64,000 nt of DNA from Sabethes cyaneus. Lineage: Eukaryota > Arthropoda > Insecta > Diptera > Culicidae. The translations under genes and the position numbers were made by a program. Shown here in pieces: positions 22,238-33,089 of the stretch. The notes beneath the pieces were generated by a model. It searched no databases and was not told the origin of the DNA. It saw only the letters and a program-made list of their open reading frames with translations. The stretch is taken from NCBI RefSeq assembly GCF_943734655.1, contig NC_071355.1, positions 98,766,949 to 98,830,948 of the forward strand. The letters run 5' to 3'. Each line of letters opens with the position of its first letter. The stretch's first letter is position 1.

Positions 22238-23796
22238 CAGTGGCGACTCGTCCGCATGTTCAACCTGTTCATAGGACAGGCAACAAAATTCAGCCCGACA
22301 AAATTATTTTCTTCATTCGTTCATGATTTCGTTTGCACCGACGCATATGCAATACAAATTTAGTTTAGTTACGAAGCTGATGAGCAGAATGTGTGGGTAT
22401 GAAATGGGGAAGGCAACTAGGAAGAAGCGCCCAACATAGCTCTAGCCATCCCAAGCCCCTACCTAGCGCCTCCACGTGGCCATACCTGGAAATACTTCAA
22501 TTTGTATAATTGAGTAGCCAAGCTAGGAGGTGCGGGGTCGTGCGGTTTTCAGTTCCTAACCTTACAAATGTAGTTTTAGGCAACCATTAAACCAAACGAC
22601 TTTATTTTCAAGTATTATATGATTTAAACTAATATTTTTGGCAAACTAATCTATTTTCAGAGAGCGAAATAAGGCGCTATATCCTTGGCCAATTGCAGCC
22701 TGGCTTCTGGTCTAAATACCATTAGTTCATCCCTGAGGGTCCGGAGTATCACTTAACCTTTATTAGCAAAGATACTCCCAACGATTGTAAATAAATCATT
22801 GTCTATGTGTACGGGAAGCGTTTGGTACGGGAGGTCCATGCTTTCTTCCTTCCCCTTGATTTCAAGGAGTTAAATGGAATTAGATATTTTTCTGGTTCCA
22901 CTTGATTCCTTGGAATTCTCTCTGCGGTACATGCTGCGCAGTTGGCCTGGCCGTTGACAAGAAAAATGATTGATTCAAGTAATCGTAATTTTCCAGGATG
23001 CCTTCAAGAATTGGCTGCGTTAGTGTGAGATTAGATAGATTAGAAGCTGATGAGCAGAATGTGCAACACGACGTTTGAACGTTGCTTCAGAGATCACAAT
23101 GAGCAAGCATACCAACACATTGTTCCTGGTGTTGATTCTTGATACTGAATTAGCGCCAAGAACAATGTGCTGGTACGAAGGAGATAATAAGAGAATGTCA
23201 AACAGCTTCTATCCTCGATAGCGCGGGAGCATTATTGTCTCTTTAACTCGTTCATCTTTTGCATTGAAGAACTTACTACCACATATCCCTATGACCAGCG
23301 CTTCGATTTCATTTTTTTTAGTTACGAAGCTATTGAGCAAAATGTTCAACACGACGTTTGAACGTTGTTTTAGAGATCTCAATGAACAAGCATGCCAACG
23401 ATGCCAAAGCATTATTTCTAGTGTTGATTGTTGATACTAGCACCAGCAATAATGTGTTGGTATGAAGGAGATTTGAAAATAGAGCGCGGTTGGCATGCAT
23501 TATTCGCAAATTTTTCTCATTAACTCGTTCATCTTTAGCATTGAACAACTTACGCATGTTGCTTGTGGTGTTCCGCCTTCTGCAAAGTTATAAGCCGTGT
23601 GCGTGCAAATTGAATTTGGTTCAATAGGTAAATTGAACGAAAAAATTTTGGATCGTAGTTAAAATTCAGAAAGGAGTTTGCTGGTAAAGTAAACCGTCGA
23701 TGTATCGTCGAGCATCAAACAATGCTTAAAATATAGCATTTATTTGTATTTTTTGCTGGTTGAACAGGTAAGCTAAATCCCCACGAGTCGCCACTG
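22238..23796. mobile_element. Non-autonomous hAT element
   Basis: The element begins CAGTGGCGACTCGT and ends ACGAGTCGCCACTG, a perfect 14-base inverted terminal repeat. It is flanked by an exact 8-bp duplication, GTTTTGAC. Length is 1559 bases. An 8-bp duplication with a CA..G terminal repeat defines the hAT superfamily. Inside, a unit of about 230-250 bases is duplicated (23041-23290 and 23325-23555), sharing GAACGTTG, TGTTGATT and TTAACTCGTTCATCTTT. A short scrap of the same unit start (GTTACGAAGCTGATGAGCAG) sits at about 22369-22388. No transposase with an intact catalytic region is present, so it must be mobilised in trans. Confidence 0.88.
23041..23555. repeat. Duplicated internal unit of the hAT element
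   Basis: Two direct copies: 23041-23290 and about 23325-23555. Both start GAAGCT..TGAGCA.AATGT, share CAACACGACGTTTGAACGTTG, and end near TTAACTCGTTCATCTTT..GCATTGAA. Divergence is about 15-20 percent by eye. Confidence 0.7.
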
Positions 23797-25592
23797 GTTT
23801 TGACACTTGGAAATAGTTTGAAATATTTTAATTAACTGAGCAAACGGGACAGGAAAAGAAGTTGCGAAATTAAAACTGACATGAAGAAAGAATATTCAAA
23901 GAAAAAGAGAAGGGAAAACGGCACATAAAAAGTGGAGAAAAGTGGCAAAGAAGAGGTAGAGAAAACGAGGAAAAAAGGAAGAAGATGTTACAGAAAAAGA
24001 TGAAAGAAGGAACAGGAAATAGAAAACTTAGAGAAAAGAAAGGAAAGTCATAAATAACGAAGAAAACAAGAAATAAAATGAGGATAAACTGGACTAAAAA
24101 TAGTCATAAATGAAAAAGGGATAGAAAAGGAGAAAAAGAGAAGGTAACTAGAAAATAGAAAAACGAGAACAAAAAAATGAAGAAGTCGGTCAGAAAAACA
24201 AAAAAATCAAGAGATAAAAATCAAAACGGAAAAACGCAAAGCAAACGGAAAAGAAAGACAGAAGAACAAAACAGAAAAGAAGGGAAAGGAGGACACAATA
24301 AGAGGAAGAACGGTGCAGATTGAAACAAAAGGCGGGACAGAAATAAAGTTAAAAATCGAAAAAAATGAAAACTTGTATCACAAAAGACGAAACGGGACAG
24401 AAAATGACAAAAAACGAGACAGGTATCCTCATAAGCGGTTGAAAGCGGTTGAAAAAGACCAAAAACGAAACGGATACACCAGGACTCAAGAACAAGGTGA
24501 AAGCGGTACAAGAAATGAAAAGGAAAAGAACATAGAAGACAAAACGGCTGGCAGGAGAAAGCAAAAACGGGAATGGGGAACAGAACACAAGAGAAACCAA
24601 AAGGGAAAAGAAACATAGCGAGCGGAAAAAGAGAAAAGATAGAGAAAACGAGGAAAACGGGAAAAAGAAGTTTTTTTTGTATGCCAGAAGGGCATTGGGT
24701 TAAAAGGCAGGATCCGGATGCTGTACACACTTCACGGACTGCTTCTAGCTTCGGCTGGAGATATACGAGCTAAAATTGGAGCGATACAGAAAATAATAGC
24801 ATGGACCCTGCGCAAGAAAAAAGAGGTTAAACGGGATATAAAAGGAGAAAGATTGGACAAAAACGGGAAAATGTGACAATAAAAGAAGAAAAAAATCGGC
24901 GAAAGGGAAAACAAAAAGTTAAAACGCAAGATTAAAAGACAAAAACGAAGGAAGGGGAATAAAGAAGGAAATGAAAGTTAAAAAAGATGCAAACTAAAAA
25001 CGAGAATAAAGGAAAAAACCATACATGAAAAAAATGTAACAAAAAATGACTGAAAATAGATAGAAAAAGGGAAACAAGAGAAAAAGAGAAAACACAGAAG
25101 GAAAGAGAATGCTGGACGAAAGGAAGTAAAATGACGCCCTTTTCTGTATCTATATGTTTGTGGCCATAAGCTCTCTGGAAGACCTGAGATCGTTATTTTG
25201 TGGACAACAAAAAGTGACGAATAAAAATTACGAAATGACGGCAAGAAAACGAACAAAATGAAGAAAAGACAACAAATTGACGACGAAAAGATACAAAAAC
25301 AGCAGCAAAAAATATAACAAAAATGACAAAACCTACCGAAAAAAGTGGTAAACAATATCAAAAACAGATGTCTAAAACGCTGTACAGATGACAAAAATAC
25401 GATGAAAAGATGATAAACAGACCGTAGACACCTATCAATACCACAACAGAGGGATGACAAAAAGACGTCAAATACAAAGAAAAGACAAAAATGATAATGA
25501 AAATGACAAAAAGACTACGAAGACAAAACGAAAAGACAGCATATAGGCGAAAAAAAAGATGAAATAGAGGTGGTGAAAAAATAGCGAAGAGA

Positions 25593-25880
25593 GTTCAGCG
25601 CCTCTGTGGTTCATAGGTACCTACACGAGTACCAACGAGCCACATGCCCTGGCGGGTGTTGTGGGTTCAAATCCGGTTATAATCTCAGATTATAGCTTGG
25701 TTCGACCCATGCACCTTCCAGCATTGGACAGAAGGTAGGAGTCACAAAGACAACTTGTTAAGCGTAGCTACCTATTACCCCCTTCCTTTCCACTCTTTCC
25801 CCTCCATTCCCAAAAAATCCTTCTTCAATACATTTTCTTACCGTCCCTTCATCAGCTCTACACATCGTTTCAAAAAATAT
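25593..25880 (+). mobile_element. SINE family B, full-length-like copy
   Basis: The tRNA-like head begins near GCGCCTCTGTGGTTCATAGG and leads to the B box GGGTTCAAATCCGG at about 25668. The body follows, with ATAATCTCAGATTATAGC, a pyrimidine-rich tract and the end GTTTCAAAAAATAT. The 11-base sequence TAGCGAAGAGA occurs at 25582-25592 and 25881-25891 as an exact target-site duplication. It has inserted into the purine-rich minisatellite. Three related copies occur in the window (21362-21630, 31597-31830 minus, 40733-40972). Confidence 0.85.
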
Positions 25881-26004
25881 TAGCGAAGAGATGACAAGTA
25901 AGCGAAAAGACGATAAAAAAATCGACAAAAATACGATAAAAACGCCGAAAAACCGCCAAATAAGTGACAAAAACTGACAATAAAAACGACGAAAAGAGTA
26001 AATA

Positions 26005-26347
26005 CAGGGTCCACAGGGTTTATAATTTCAAACAGTTGTATTGTATCGAATTGTCTTAGATCGAAACATGATTTTTACAAAAAAAAAATGCGTAAGTAGT
26101 CGCCAATTTTGCTCTGTGTTGTATGTTTACTTTATTTGAACTATTTACTATTGTTTGACCTATTAGTTTTTTACAATTTTTAGGGTTATTTTAAAATAAT
26201 GAACACCTACATGGCGCCGATTTTGGAATGGAAAATTAGCTCTGGTATCGTTACCAGCTATGTCAAAAGGAAATGTCTTATATAGAGGTAAAAATTCTCT
26301 TATATCGAATTGTCTTATATCGAGATTGTTTTATAACGAGGTCCCTG
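26005..26347. mobile_element. pogo/Tigger-like MITE
   Basis: The left end is CAGGGTCC and the right end, read inward, is CAGGGACCTCGTTATAA, with TA at both flanks (26003-26004, 26348-26349). The interior repeats the phrase ATATCGAATTGTCTTA. Terminal text of the CAGGGACCTCGTTATAA type with TA duplications is typical of pogo-group MITEs. Length is 343 bases with no coding. It sits inside the purine-rich minisatellite. Confidence 0.78.
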
Positions 26348-26670
26348 TATCCCTGTAGATGCAGAAAGGGCGATGGAGAGACGATAAAAAGACGGAAAAA
26401 CAGCGACGAGAAATGCCACAAATAACGATAAAAAATTGACTAGAAATCGTTGAAAAAAGACAAAAAGAACAGGCAAAGACAGCCAAAAAGTAAGATGTTA
26501 AAAAGACGGAACAACGACTAACAATTATTAAAAAACGGCAATCACAAAAGGCTACAGAGTATCCGTAACAAAAAAAGACGAAAACCCCTACGACGACAAA
26601 TGAAAGATGAAACACTGAAAAACAAAGACAATCGGCGAATGACGAATTATCAAGAACGAAAGTCGAGAAC

Positions 26671-27089
26671 AATTTAGGTCAAATCTCAATCTTAATTCTG
26701 CACACCGCAGAACTGCATGTACACATATTTAGTAAGGTGCGTTAATTAAGATAACAATTTAATGTAACTTTGAAGTTTTGACTGCGCAAAATTAAGAACC
26801 ATGCACAATGAACGGGATGATACGGAATGAAACTTATCCGTGAGAGAAGGAACTCTAGTATATTAGTATTTTGACGTAGGACTACGCCTTACTTTAATTG
26901 GGTGGCATGCTAAGAAAACAAAAATGATCGTGATACGAAAAAGGTATAAGGCTTGTTCGCGACAAAATCTGGACACCGCAATTTTGCAATAAAACAAATT
27001 TGCTAGAAGTTTAATCCATGAAACGATTTTATATCATTTATGTGTGTATCGTTAATAATTATCAAACAAATTAACATTACTTATTTGGT
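26671..27089. other. 3' flank of DD37E element
   Basis: No coding. CTGGACACCGCAATTTTG at 26969-26986 may be the terminal repeat of the adjoining DD37E transposon. A similar TGCGGTGTCCAG, in inverse orientation, lies at 39549-39560. No partner was found beyond 28085. Confidence 0.4.
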
Positions 27090-28085
27090 TTACATGAAAA
27101 ATTGGCGAACTTTGGAGTTTACCCTTGCCATGAGGGTCAGTGCAGACTTGCTGGCAACCAATTTAGCTGCGTTTGTCCAAGATTTTCGAAATTTCTCTAT
27201 AGTTGTTGATTGTTGTTTTGTGCTGGGACAGCTCTCTCTTCACCAAAGCCCAACACCGCTCGATGGGGCGTAACACTGGACAGTTAGGTAGATTCGCCTC
27301 CTTCGGTACAATATGGACTCCATTAGCCTCATACCATTCCAAAACATCTTTGGCGTAGTGACAGGATGCCAAATCAGGCCTAAACAGCGAGGGTACATCA
27401 TGGCTGTGTAGGAATGGTAACAATCGTTTCTGCAGGCATTCTTCACGGTATATATCCTTGTTAATCGTTCCCGTAGTGATGTAACTTTTGCTTGCTCGAC
27501 CACAGCTGCATATGGTCTGCCATACTGAATATTTTTTGGGGAACTTGGCTTTCTTTTTTGTCCTAAAATGCTCTGCAACGCCATTCCATTTCATGGCAGT
27601 GTAAAAAGACATACCAGGAAGCTGTTTAAAGTCTTCTAGGACATACGTTTCATCGTCCATTATAACGCATGGAAACTTCGTTAAATATTCGCGATAAAGC
27701 TTACGAGCGCGTGTTTTGGCCGTCGTATTTTGCTTGTCATTACGGTTTGGCACAGTCCTCACCTTGAAAGACTTCATGCCTTGTCGTTGCTTAGAAGTGT
27801 TCACGAATTTTGGCGACATTTTTATTTTACGAGCAATGGTACGTACAGAAAGATCTGGTCTCCGTGGTCTCTGGTGGTCCGTAATATTTGTTTTACTTTC
27901 GCATCCTTGTGGTGGTTCCTCAGATCCATTTTTGTTCTACTTCCCTTCTTCCTAGATGTTGTCAAGCGAGTATCGAACGATTTTAAAACACTGTGAACAG
28001 TGCTTGGACGAAATACATGCTTTTTTGGCAAGTTTTCTTAACGAGAGATTCAGATTTTCATTGCGGCCGCACACAATTGCATTTT
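27090..28085 (-). pseudogene. Tc1/mariner DD37E (ITmD37E) transposase
   Basis: This minus-strand gene encodes a nearly complete cut-and-paste transposase. From high to low coordinates: helix-turn-helix text LRKLAKK and TVHSVLKSFDTRLTT; VRTIARKIKMSPKFV (about 27850-27800); the first catalytic Asp in VIMDDETYVL (about 27655); WQTICSCGRASKSYITTGTI; the second Asp in FRPDLASCHYAKDVLEWY (about 27385); and the Glu in RPIERCWALVKREL (about 27265). I count 37 residues between the second Asp and the Glu, so DD37E, a group first described in mosquitoes. Three frame changes (near 28005, 27860 and 27170) break it. The true C-terminus, ending VNSKVRQFFM and a TAA at 27090-27092, lies in a shifted frame. 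Trp in place of the usual Tyr after RPIER is Cys here. Confidence 0.88.
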
Positions 28086-28679
28086 ATTGAATTATGGATA
28101 TTTCAGCTCACGATTCCTCAGCTTTTCCTTTTATGCCGAGTGCTTTTAGAGACACTGAAATGCAATACAAAACATTATCAGTTTTCGTTTCAACGTGTAG
28201 CAAAAAAAGTAACAGTTACGCGGCTTGCTATTGATGTATCGGGCAGCTACGCCCTTTAGTTACGTAGATAATAGATTGAAATAACTTGAAAAATCTCAAT
28301 CCCAATTCTAATGAAACAGAGACTACTTGATCACAAAATTGGTTTCTATGTAGCGTTCAAACGTATAGTACGTGAATTTTGCCGGTTAGTTCCGAAAGTT
28401 AATGATGAAAGGCGCGCAAGGCTCGTAAAACATCATCACTCTAATTCGTACACCAGCATGCAGATTTCGTCTTTCTATATTTGCAAGTTTAACAGAAGTT
28501 TTAGGGATAAGTATGTTATTTAGGTAAAATCATAGTGTCAAATGTTAATATTAAGGTAAGATATGTGGTTTTGGAAAAATGGTTTTTATTTATCTAAAAA
28601 TATATATAAATTAGCGCATGAAAAAATGCACTTAAATTCATATTCGTATGGGATTCGAATTAAGAGTTTTTATTTCGCA
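28086..28679. other. Unassigned sequence between two transposase fragments
   Basis: Presumed 5' flank of the DD37E gene and spacer. No matching terminal repeat or coding similarity was recognised. Confidence 0.4.
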
Positions 28680-28835
28680 GATGTGGCTTAATTTCAAGGA
28701 TTAGTATGGTATCCCTTGCCCATTGTAACTGCCTTTAGTAGTTTTGGAATGCGGTCTATGAAATATCTGCTGTCTATAAAATGCTGTTTTTTCGTGTATT
28801 CAGTGGGAATTTTGTCCCATTCGTCCATCTAGTAT
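28680..28835 (-). pseudogene. Tc1-family transposase C-terminal scrap
   Basis: The minus strand reads DEWDKIPTEYTKKQHFIDSR, then IDRIPKLLKAVTMGKGYHT. This matches the C-terminal tail of Tc1-type transposases (W..IP.EY..KLIDSMPRRL.AVI.AKG..T). The HFIDSRYF stretch looks like a small insertion. Catalytic regions are absent. It is a separate fossil from the DD37E gene next to it. Confidence 0.65.
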
Positions 28836-28839
28836 GATG

Positions 28840-30735
28840 AAATATTAACTAATCATAAATAAAAATTTTCAAAATACTTCGACAAAGTTTGGGCGAAATC
28901 TATTAGAAACCTTATTTAAAAGATTACTTCAAGTTAAATCACCGCTTGGAATGTGGAAGGTATGATATGTTTAAATTCTTGAGATTACATAGCCTTGGTT
29001 TTGCTCTGTTACTAGAGCAATGACAATCTCATTCGTCTTTGCGTACTGGGTAGAGTAAATCATACGAAATTGTAAATATACGACTAGTTTCTGTTTTGTG
29101 AACAGGAATATCTTTTTTAGCCTATAAAACACATGGATATTCCTTGTGCAATGGGTCTGGATTATTAAAATGAGCTACACTATATATTCAAATGAAACGT
29201 ACGCCGACGTGAACCAATCCATTTGGCTGATAACTTTCTTCCCTACTCTGTCCCTTCAAGAGGGGTGATATGTCAAAATGTCAATGTTAATTTTGCACTC
29301 ACACTTTCTCCGCATATCCTATACGTTTGCCTTTTTCCTAAACGCTTTATTTACTTTTGCTTCGATGTTGATGCATTAGTCAAGTATCATCTGTCGGGCC
29401 TCTCCATGCAGAACGAAAAATGCTTTTGTTCATGGCTATGCAACACTTGCGCTAGCTGCGCCTGCCACCCATCCTTGAATGTATTTGCTTCGAGGGCTGA
29501 TTTGTAAAGGGATTTTTCTAATGCTAGGTTCGACAGTTGACGGGTTATGATATTTGCCAACGGCGTCGTTATGTCAACTCGGCATGTGCCAGCGTAAAAC
29601 TATCAATTAAATGTGGGATGTGCCTCCATAAGATAAATCTTTGTGATAAAGTTGCTCGTCAATGCGTATGTCGATGAACTCAGGATGCGTGTGCGTGGGT
29701 GGATGAGGCGATCGGAGAAGATGATTCATTAAAGGTTGGGTCAGCGTTAGGATAAGATTGATTGTAATGGAAATTATTTTGATAGAGCGTCAAACTGTTG
29801 CCCTTTTACGGATGCTAGAAATAAACAAAAACCTATCGTCCGGATCCCATCGGCACGTATCGGAAACTGAAGATCATAGCATCGAACGTATGCAGGATGC
29901 TGGAGAACTCTTCCCAAAACTAATGCTCGGGCACTGTGCCGTATCCACTTTTCTAAGCCATTTCTCTGTGTACATAAAACCCTCCGGCAATAAGTGCTAC
30001 ACACTGCTTATATTGTTTCAACTTGAGCGAGAAGCTGGCTCGGACTGTCGGATATGTTTCCTCTTTTTTGAGAAGGCTTTTCATTGAATAGAAATCAACG
30101 AGCAACCTCCATTTTTGGCTGTCATGACCAGGGAAGAGATTAAATATTTGTTTAGGAACGCTCTGCAAGCTCGCGAGTTGTATTAATATTTTACGCATAG
30201 GGTTTTCTTTTACCGGCTAGGGCCGAAAACTCATGCTATGAAAAATGCTGTGGGATGAAGCATCTGTTGCGAATGCGATACTCGCCGAATGTCGAACGTA
30301 TTTAGTCGCGAATAAAACAAACAGATGCCAACAAAAGGAGAGGTAATTCCATAAAGATTTAATATGGGCAATTGAGTTTAGGTGTCAGAGTTGCTAAAAG
30401 CTGGGAAAATATCAATATGGCCAGGATAAATTGTTCCTGGCTATGGCGAAATATGGACACGGTATGCAATTAAGAGAAAAAATGAATTGGTATTTTGCCT
30501 TAAAAAACATAGTATTGTGACAAAAGTTGCGGTACTTGAACAGTATGAAACAGTCACCCGGAAGAACTCCACTTCAATTTAGATTTTCACTGCTTGCTAC
30601 ATTTATCATCGAAAGCTGGAAACTTAAGTTGAAGTCGTTAGTACATAGATTTCGCATTATCCGGTTGCTAGCCTTTGACCTTAGTAGTTTGTATATTCTC
30701 AAAACTGTCTTTCCACGGTATAATTGTGAACTGTG
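28840..30735. other. Unassigned 1.9 kb
   Basis: Frames at 29223-29507 and 29758-30087 are open but have no recognised domain or splice context that I trust. No terminal-repeat pair was found. Confidence 0.4.
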
Positions 30736-30739
30736 AATT

Positions 30740-31590
30740 GATACTTTTTATTATTTTAGGTGTTTTGGACGAAGGTAGCTACTGACGAAAATTTTACTAA
30801 TAGGATAAGCTACAATGAAAAGCGCTTTAAAACTGCTACATTTGTGGCATACCAAGCGAATTGGATCGTTCTATGTGCAACTAGAAGAGGTGATGATGAC
30901 TCCTCACAGATAGACGTGAAGCCTGTCATTGACGATATAAACGCTCAAGTATGACGAGAATACTCAAGTATACCAGTAACTGGGTCGAATAGCCTGCGTG
31001 ACGTATCAATCGGTAACGGACATCGATGTGTATACTTTGCAACCTCTCACGATCTGGAAGTCCGGAGTATCTTCATTTCCAGCAAGGATATCCAAAATAC
31101 CATGAGGAGATCACCTGACAGACTCTGAATCAAATCGATCTCGAGCTAATCGGACCACAGAGGAGAAATCGAAGTAGGAACAACACGACGATTAAAAGGT
31201 GGTAACAGAGTTTCTTTCGATTTTGTTTTTCTGTTAAGGGGTATTCTCATAGAATTGAAGATACCTGCGGAAACATTCATACAGCCATAGGTAGCACCGC
31301 TGTAGCGGGCCCTAGGTGGAAAAACTCGGAAAAGCCGACAGAATGATCAATTTGATGGTAAATGCAAGAAGTTAATCGAAGAGCAGAAGGCAGCAAGAGC
31401 GGGAATGCTGCAACATCATACTTGAGCAAACGAGACAGGCAGGCACGAAACAGGAAAAACTCCATCTTCTGCATGAAGAAGTGCCGGAAGAACAAAATTG
31501 TGAAGTGATGGAAAAACTGTACCACGCAAGCAACTGAAAGAGTTGACGAAACTCGAGTTTTTAGGCTTTGGCCTTGAAATTCGGTCAGGC
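30740..31590 (+). pseudogene. RTE/CFDP2-like LINE, endonuclease and linker fragment
   Basis: Across shifting frames the plus strand reads FYVQLEEV, DVKPVIDDINAQV (the V.GD.NA metal-binding region of the apurinic-type endonuclease), then GNGHRCVYFATSHDLEVRS and NQID, matching the conserved endonuclease tail. Linker text follows: KCQ.LIEEQKAARAGMLQH (about 31360-31415). The order and wording match the LINE copies at 33.1-35.2 and 53.4-54.7 kb. It continues beyond a SINE at 31597-31830 with KFYEKINSSRESYVQQIDMC (about 31835-31895). Many stops make it inactive. The clade name is provisional. Confidence 0.7.
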
Positions 31591-31596
31591 ATTAAT

Positions 31597-31830
31597 ATAA
31601 ATATTTTTTTGAAACGATGGTTCTACAATTGATGGACGGACGGTAGGGGAAAGTAATGAAATTTTTTTGGGAATGGAGCGGAAAGAGTGGAAAGGAAGGG
31701 GGTGGCGGGAGTAATTGGTAGCTACACTTAACGAGTTGTCGTTGTGACTCCTATCTTTTGTCCAATGCTGGAAGGTGCATGGTTCGTTCGACCTTTGGTT
31801 CGACCCACGCACCAAAAATATGAACTGAAA
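31597..31830 (-). mobile_element. SINE family B, inverted copy inside the RTE-like LINE
   Basis: Reverse-complement copy of the 25593-25880 family. On the plus strand it shows TTTTTTTGAAACGATGGTTC at the left and GTTCGACCCACGCACC at the right, with GACTCCTATCTTTTGTCCAA between. The head with the B box is truncated. It splits the LINE reading between 31520 and 31835. Confidence 0.72.
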
Positions 31831-31834
31831 GAAG

Positions 31835-31920
31835 TTCTATGAAAAGATTAACAGTTCGCGCGAAAGTTATGTGCAACAAATTGATATGTGCACAAGTTGC
31901 CATAGATATAGTGACAAAGG
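31835..31920 (+). pseudogene. RTE/CFDP2-like LINE, continuation after SINE
   Basis: Reads KFYEKINSSRESYVQQIDMC, the linker that precedes the reverse transcriptase in this LINE family (compare a similar FYK.V text before 53589). Its polarity and order fit the fragment left of the SINE. Confidence 0.6.
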
Positions 31921-32150
31921 CTAACGACTGCTACGACTGAATGCTGCAATAACTGATATTCGTCGTGACCTTGATACTGCTATAGAGTGGATTGTACGCA
32001 CGGAGAAGTGAAAGGAACTAATTATCAATAATGTCTTGTATATTCCTAATGAGGATATTAAAATAGTACTCCATCGCATTGGTAGGCATCTGAAGTACAT
32101 TTATGGCAGTCAGTATGGCACCCAATATCTCCCTTCCCATCTCTTTTTCC
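31921..32150 (+). pseudogene. Possible copia-type retroelement scrap
   Basis: Reads ELIINNVLYIPNEDIKIVLH and RIGRHLKYIYGSQYG. The first recalls the pre-integrase motif (KNVLYVP) and the second the RT/RNase H motif (LRYLKGT..YG) of Ty1/copia elements. The two motifs are normally far apart, so one may be chance or there was a large deletion. Low confidence. Confidence 0.25.
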
Positions 32151-33080
32151 GCTTACCAACATAATCCCATAGGCTCAGGAAAGCATCAGAAAAAAAATTG
32201 GTTCAACTAACCTGAAAGTAGTAAAAATATTTGGTAACTCAAAGCACTAACCATTGCATTCTACAGGTCGTATTACTGTTTAGGTCGTAAATTTCACTAA
32301 ATACTGAGATTTGTTCATAGTTAAAATTCACCACTCTATTTTCACTTTTTCGCCGTCGATTTTTTAATTCCTTTTTTTACCCTTCCAGTTGTTGGAGCAT
32401 TCGCGAAAGTGAACAACAAGCTCATAAAACCTTGACTTACCGCCCTAACCACTCGGGCGAAGAAGATAAGATAAGAAGAAGAAAGATATTATAATGATAT
32501 TGTCTATAGTATTCACATGAAATGATAGGAAAAATTTGTAATTTGTAAAAATTTGATTGTAAACACAAATCCTTGGCAGTCGTTCGTTGATACGATGAGA
32601 GGGAGGAGCTAGCTGGGATTGTGGAGCTGTTACTGTGAAGCAGTTAGTTTGATTGAATGTAATAGGGAAAGTAGGGTAAATTAACCATTAGTGGACCAGT
32701 TAGTACTTGAGAAGCTTTCTTCCACGAATTATTTTAAACTGGTAACACTAAACACGCAACAGATGGCACTTACAATACGAGTAACTTTCGATTAAGCCTA
32801 AAAATACATCAATTTACGTTGCAAATCTCTATGTATTACACATTTTGTAAAACAGATTGGAATGTCCGTTTTCCTTTAATGGACCTTGTGGTTTACAATA
32901 GGATAGCGATCGGGTCCATTATAGGAATTCTAGTGTATTTTGCATAAAAAGGGTCCACTAATAACGACATTTTGCATTGTTAATCATAAAATGGACCCTA
33001 GCTGGTTGAAAATATACGCTAGCGCCACGTAGTGAGACAATTCCGCAATACTATAATCCAATGAAAATCCGTTGATGTAC
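32151..33080. other. Unassigned; contains GGTCCACTAAT-type repeats
   Basis: From about 32670 to 33010 the words AGTGGACC, AATGGACC, GGGTCCATTATA and GGTCCACTAATAACG recur in both orientations. This suggests a decayed MITE of the type that starts GTAGGGTAAATTAACC (32672-32687). No clear right end or duplication was found. Confidence 0.4.
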
Positions 33081-33089
33081 TGAACAACT

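Larger units (their letters stand above)
23842..26670. repeat. Long purine-rich, strand-asymmetric degenerate minisatellite
   Basis: About 2.8 kb on the plus strand is dominated by A and G. It is built from variants of GACAAAAACG, GAAAAGACGA, AAAACGGGACAGAAAA and similar short words. It is broken by non-repetitive patches (about 24680-24790, 25125-25205), a SINE (25593-25880) and a pogo-like MITE (26005-26347). Long open frames on either strand here, such as 24221-24730 and 24978-25460, are Phe/Ser- or Lys/Arg-rich products of the composition and not genes. Long purine tracts can form triplex or R-loop structures, which is inference. Confidence 0.8.

Noticed and set aside
24221..24730. 169-codon Phe/Leu/Ser-rich minus-strand frame
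   Set aside because: Direct product of the purine-rich tract read on the opposite strand; overlapping frames on both strands show the same bias.
24978..25460. 160-codon Cys/Phe-rich minus-strand frame
   Set aside because: Same compositional artefact of the purine-rich repeat.
25660..25690. Possible tRNA gene at GGGTTCAAATCC
   Set aside because: Embedded in a dispersed repeat with four copies and an 11-bp duplication; SINE head.
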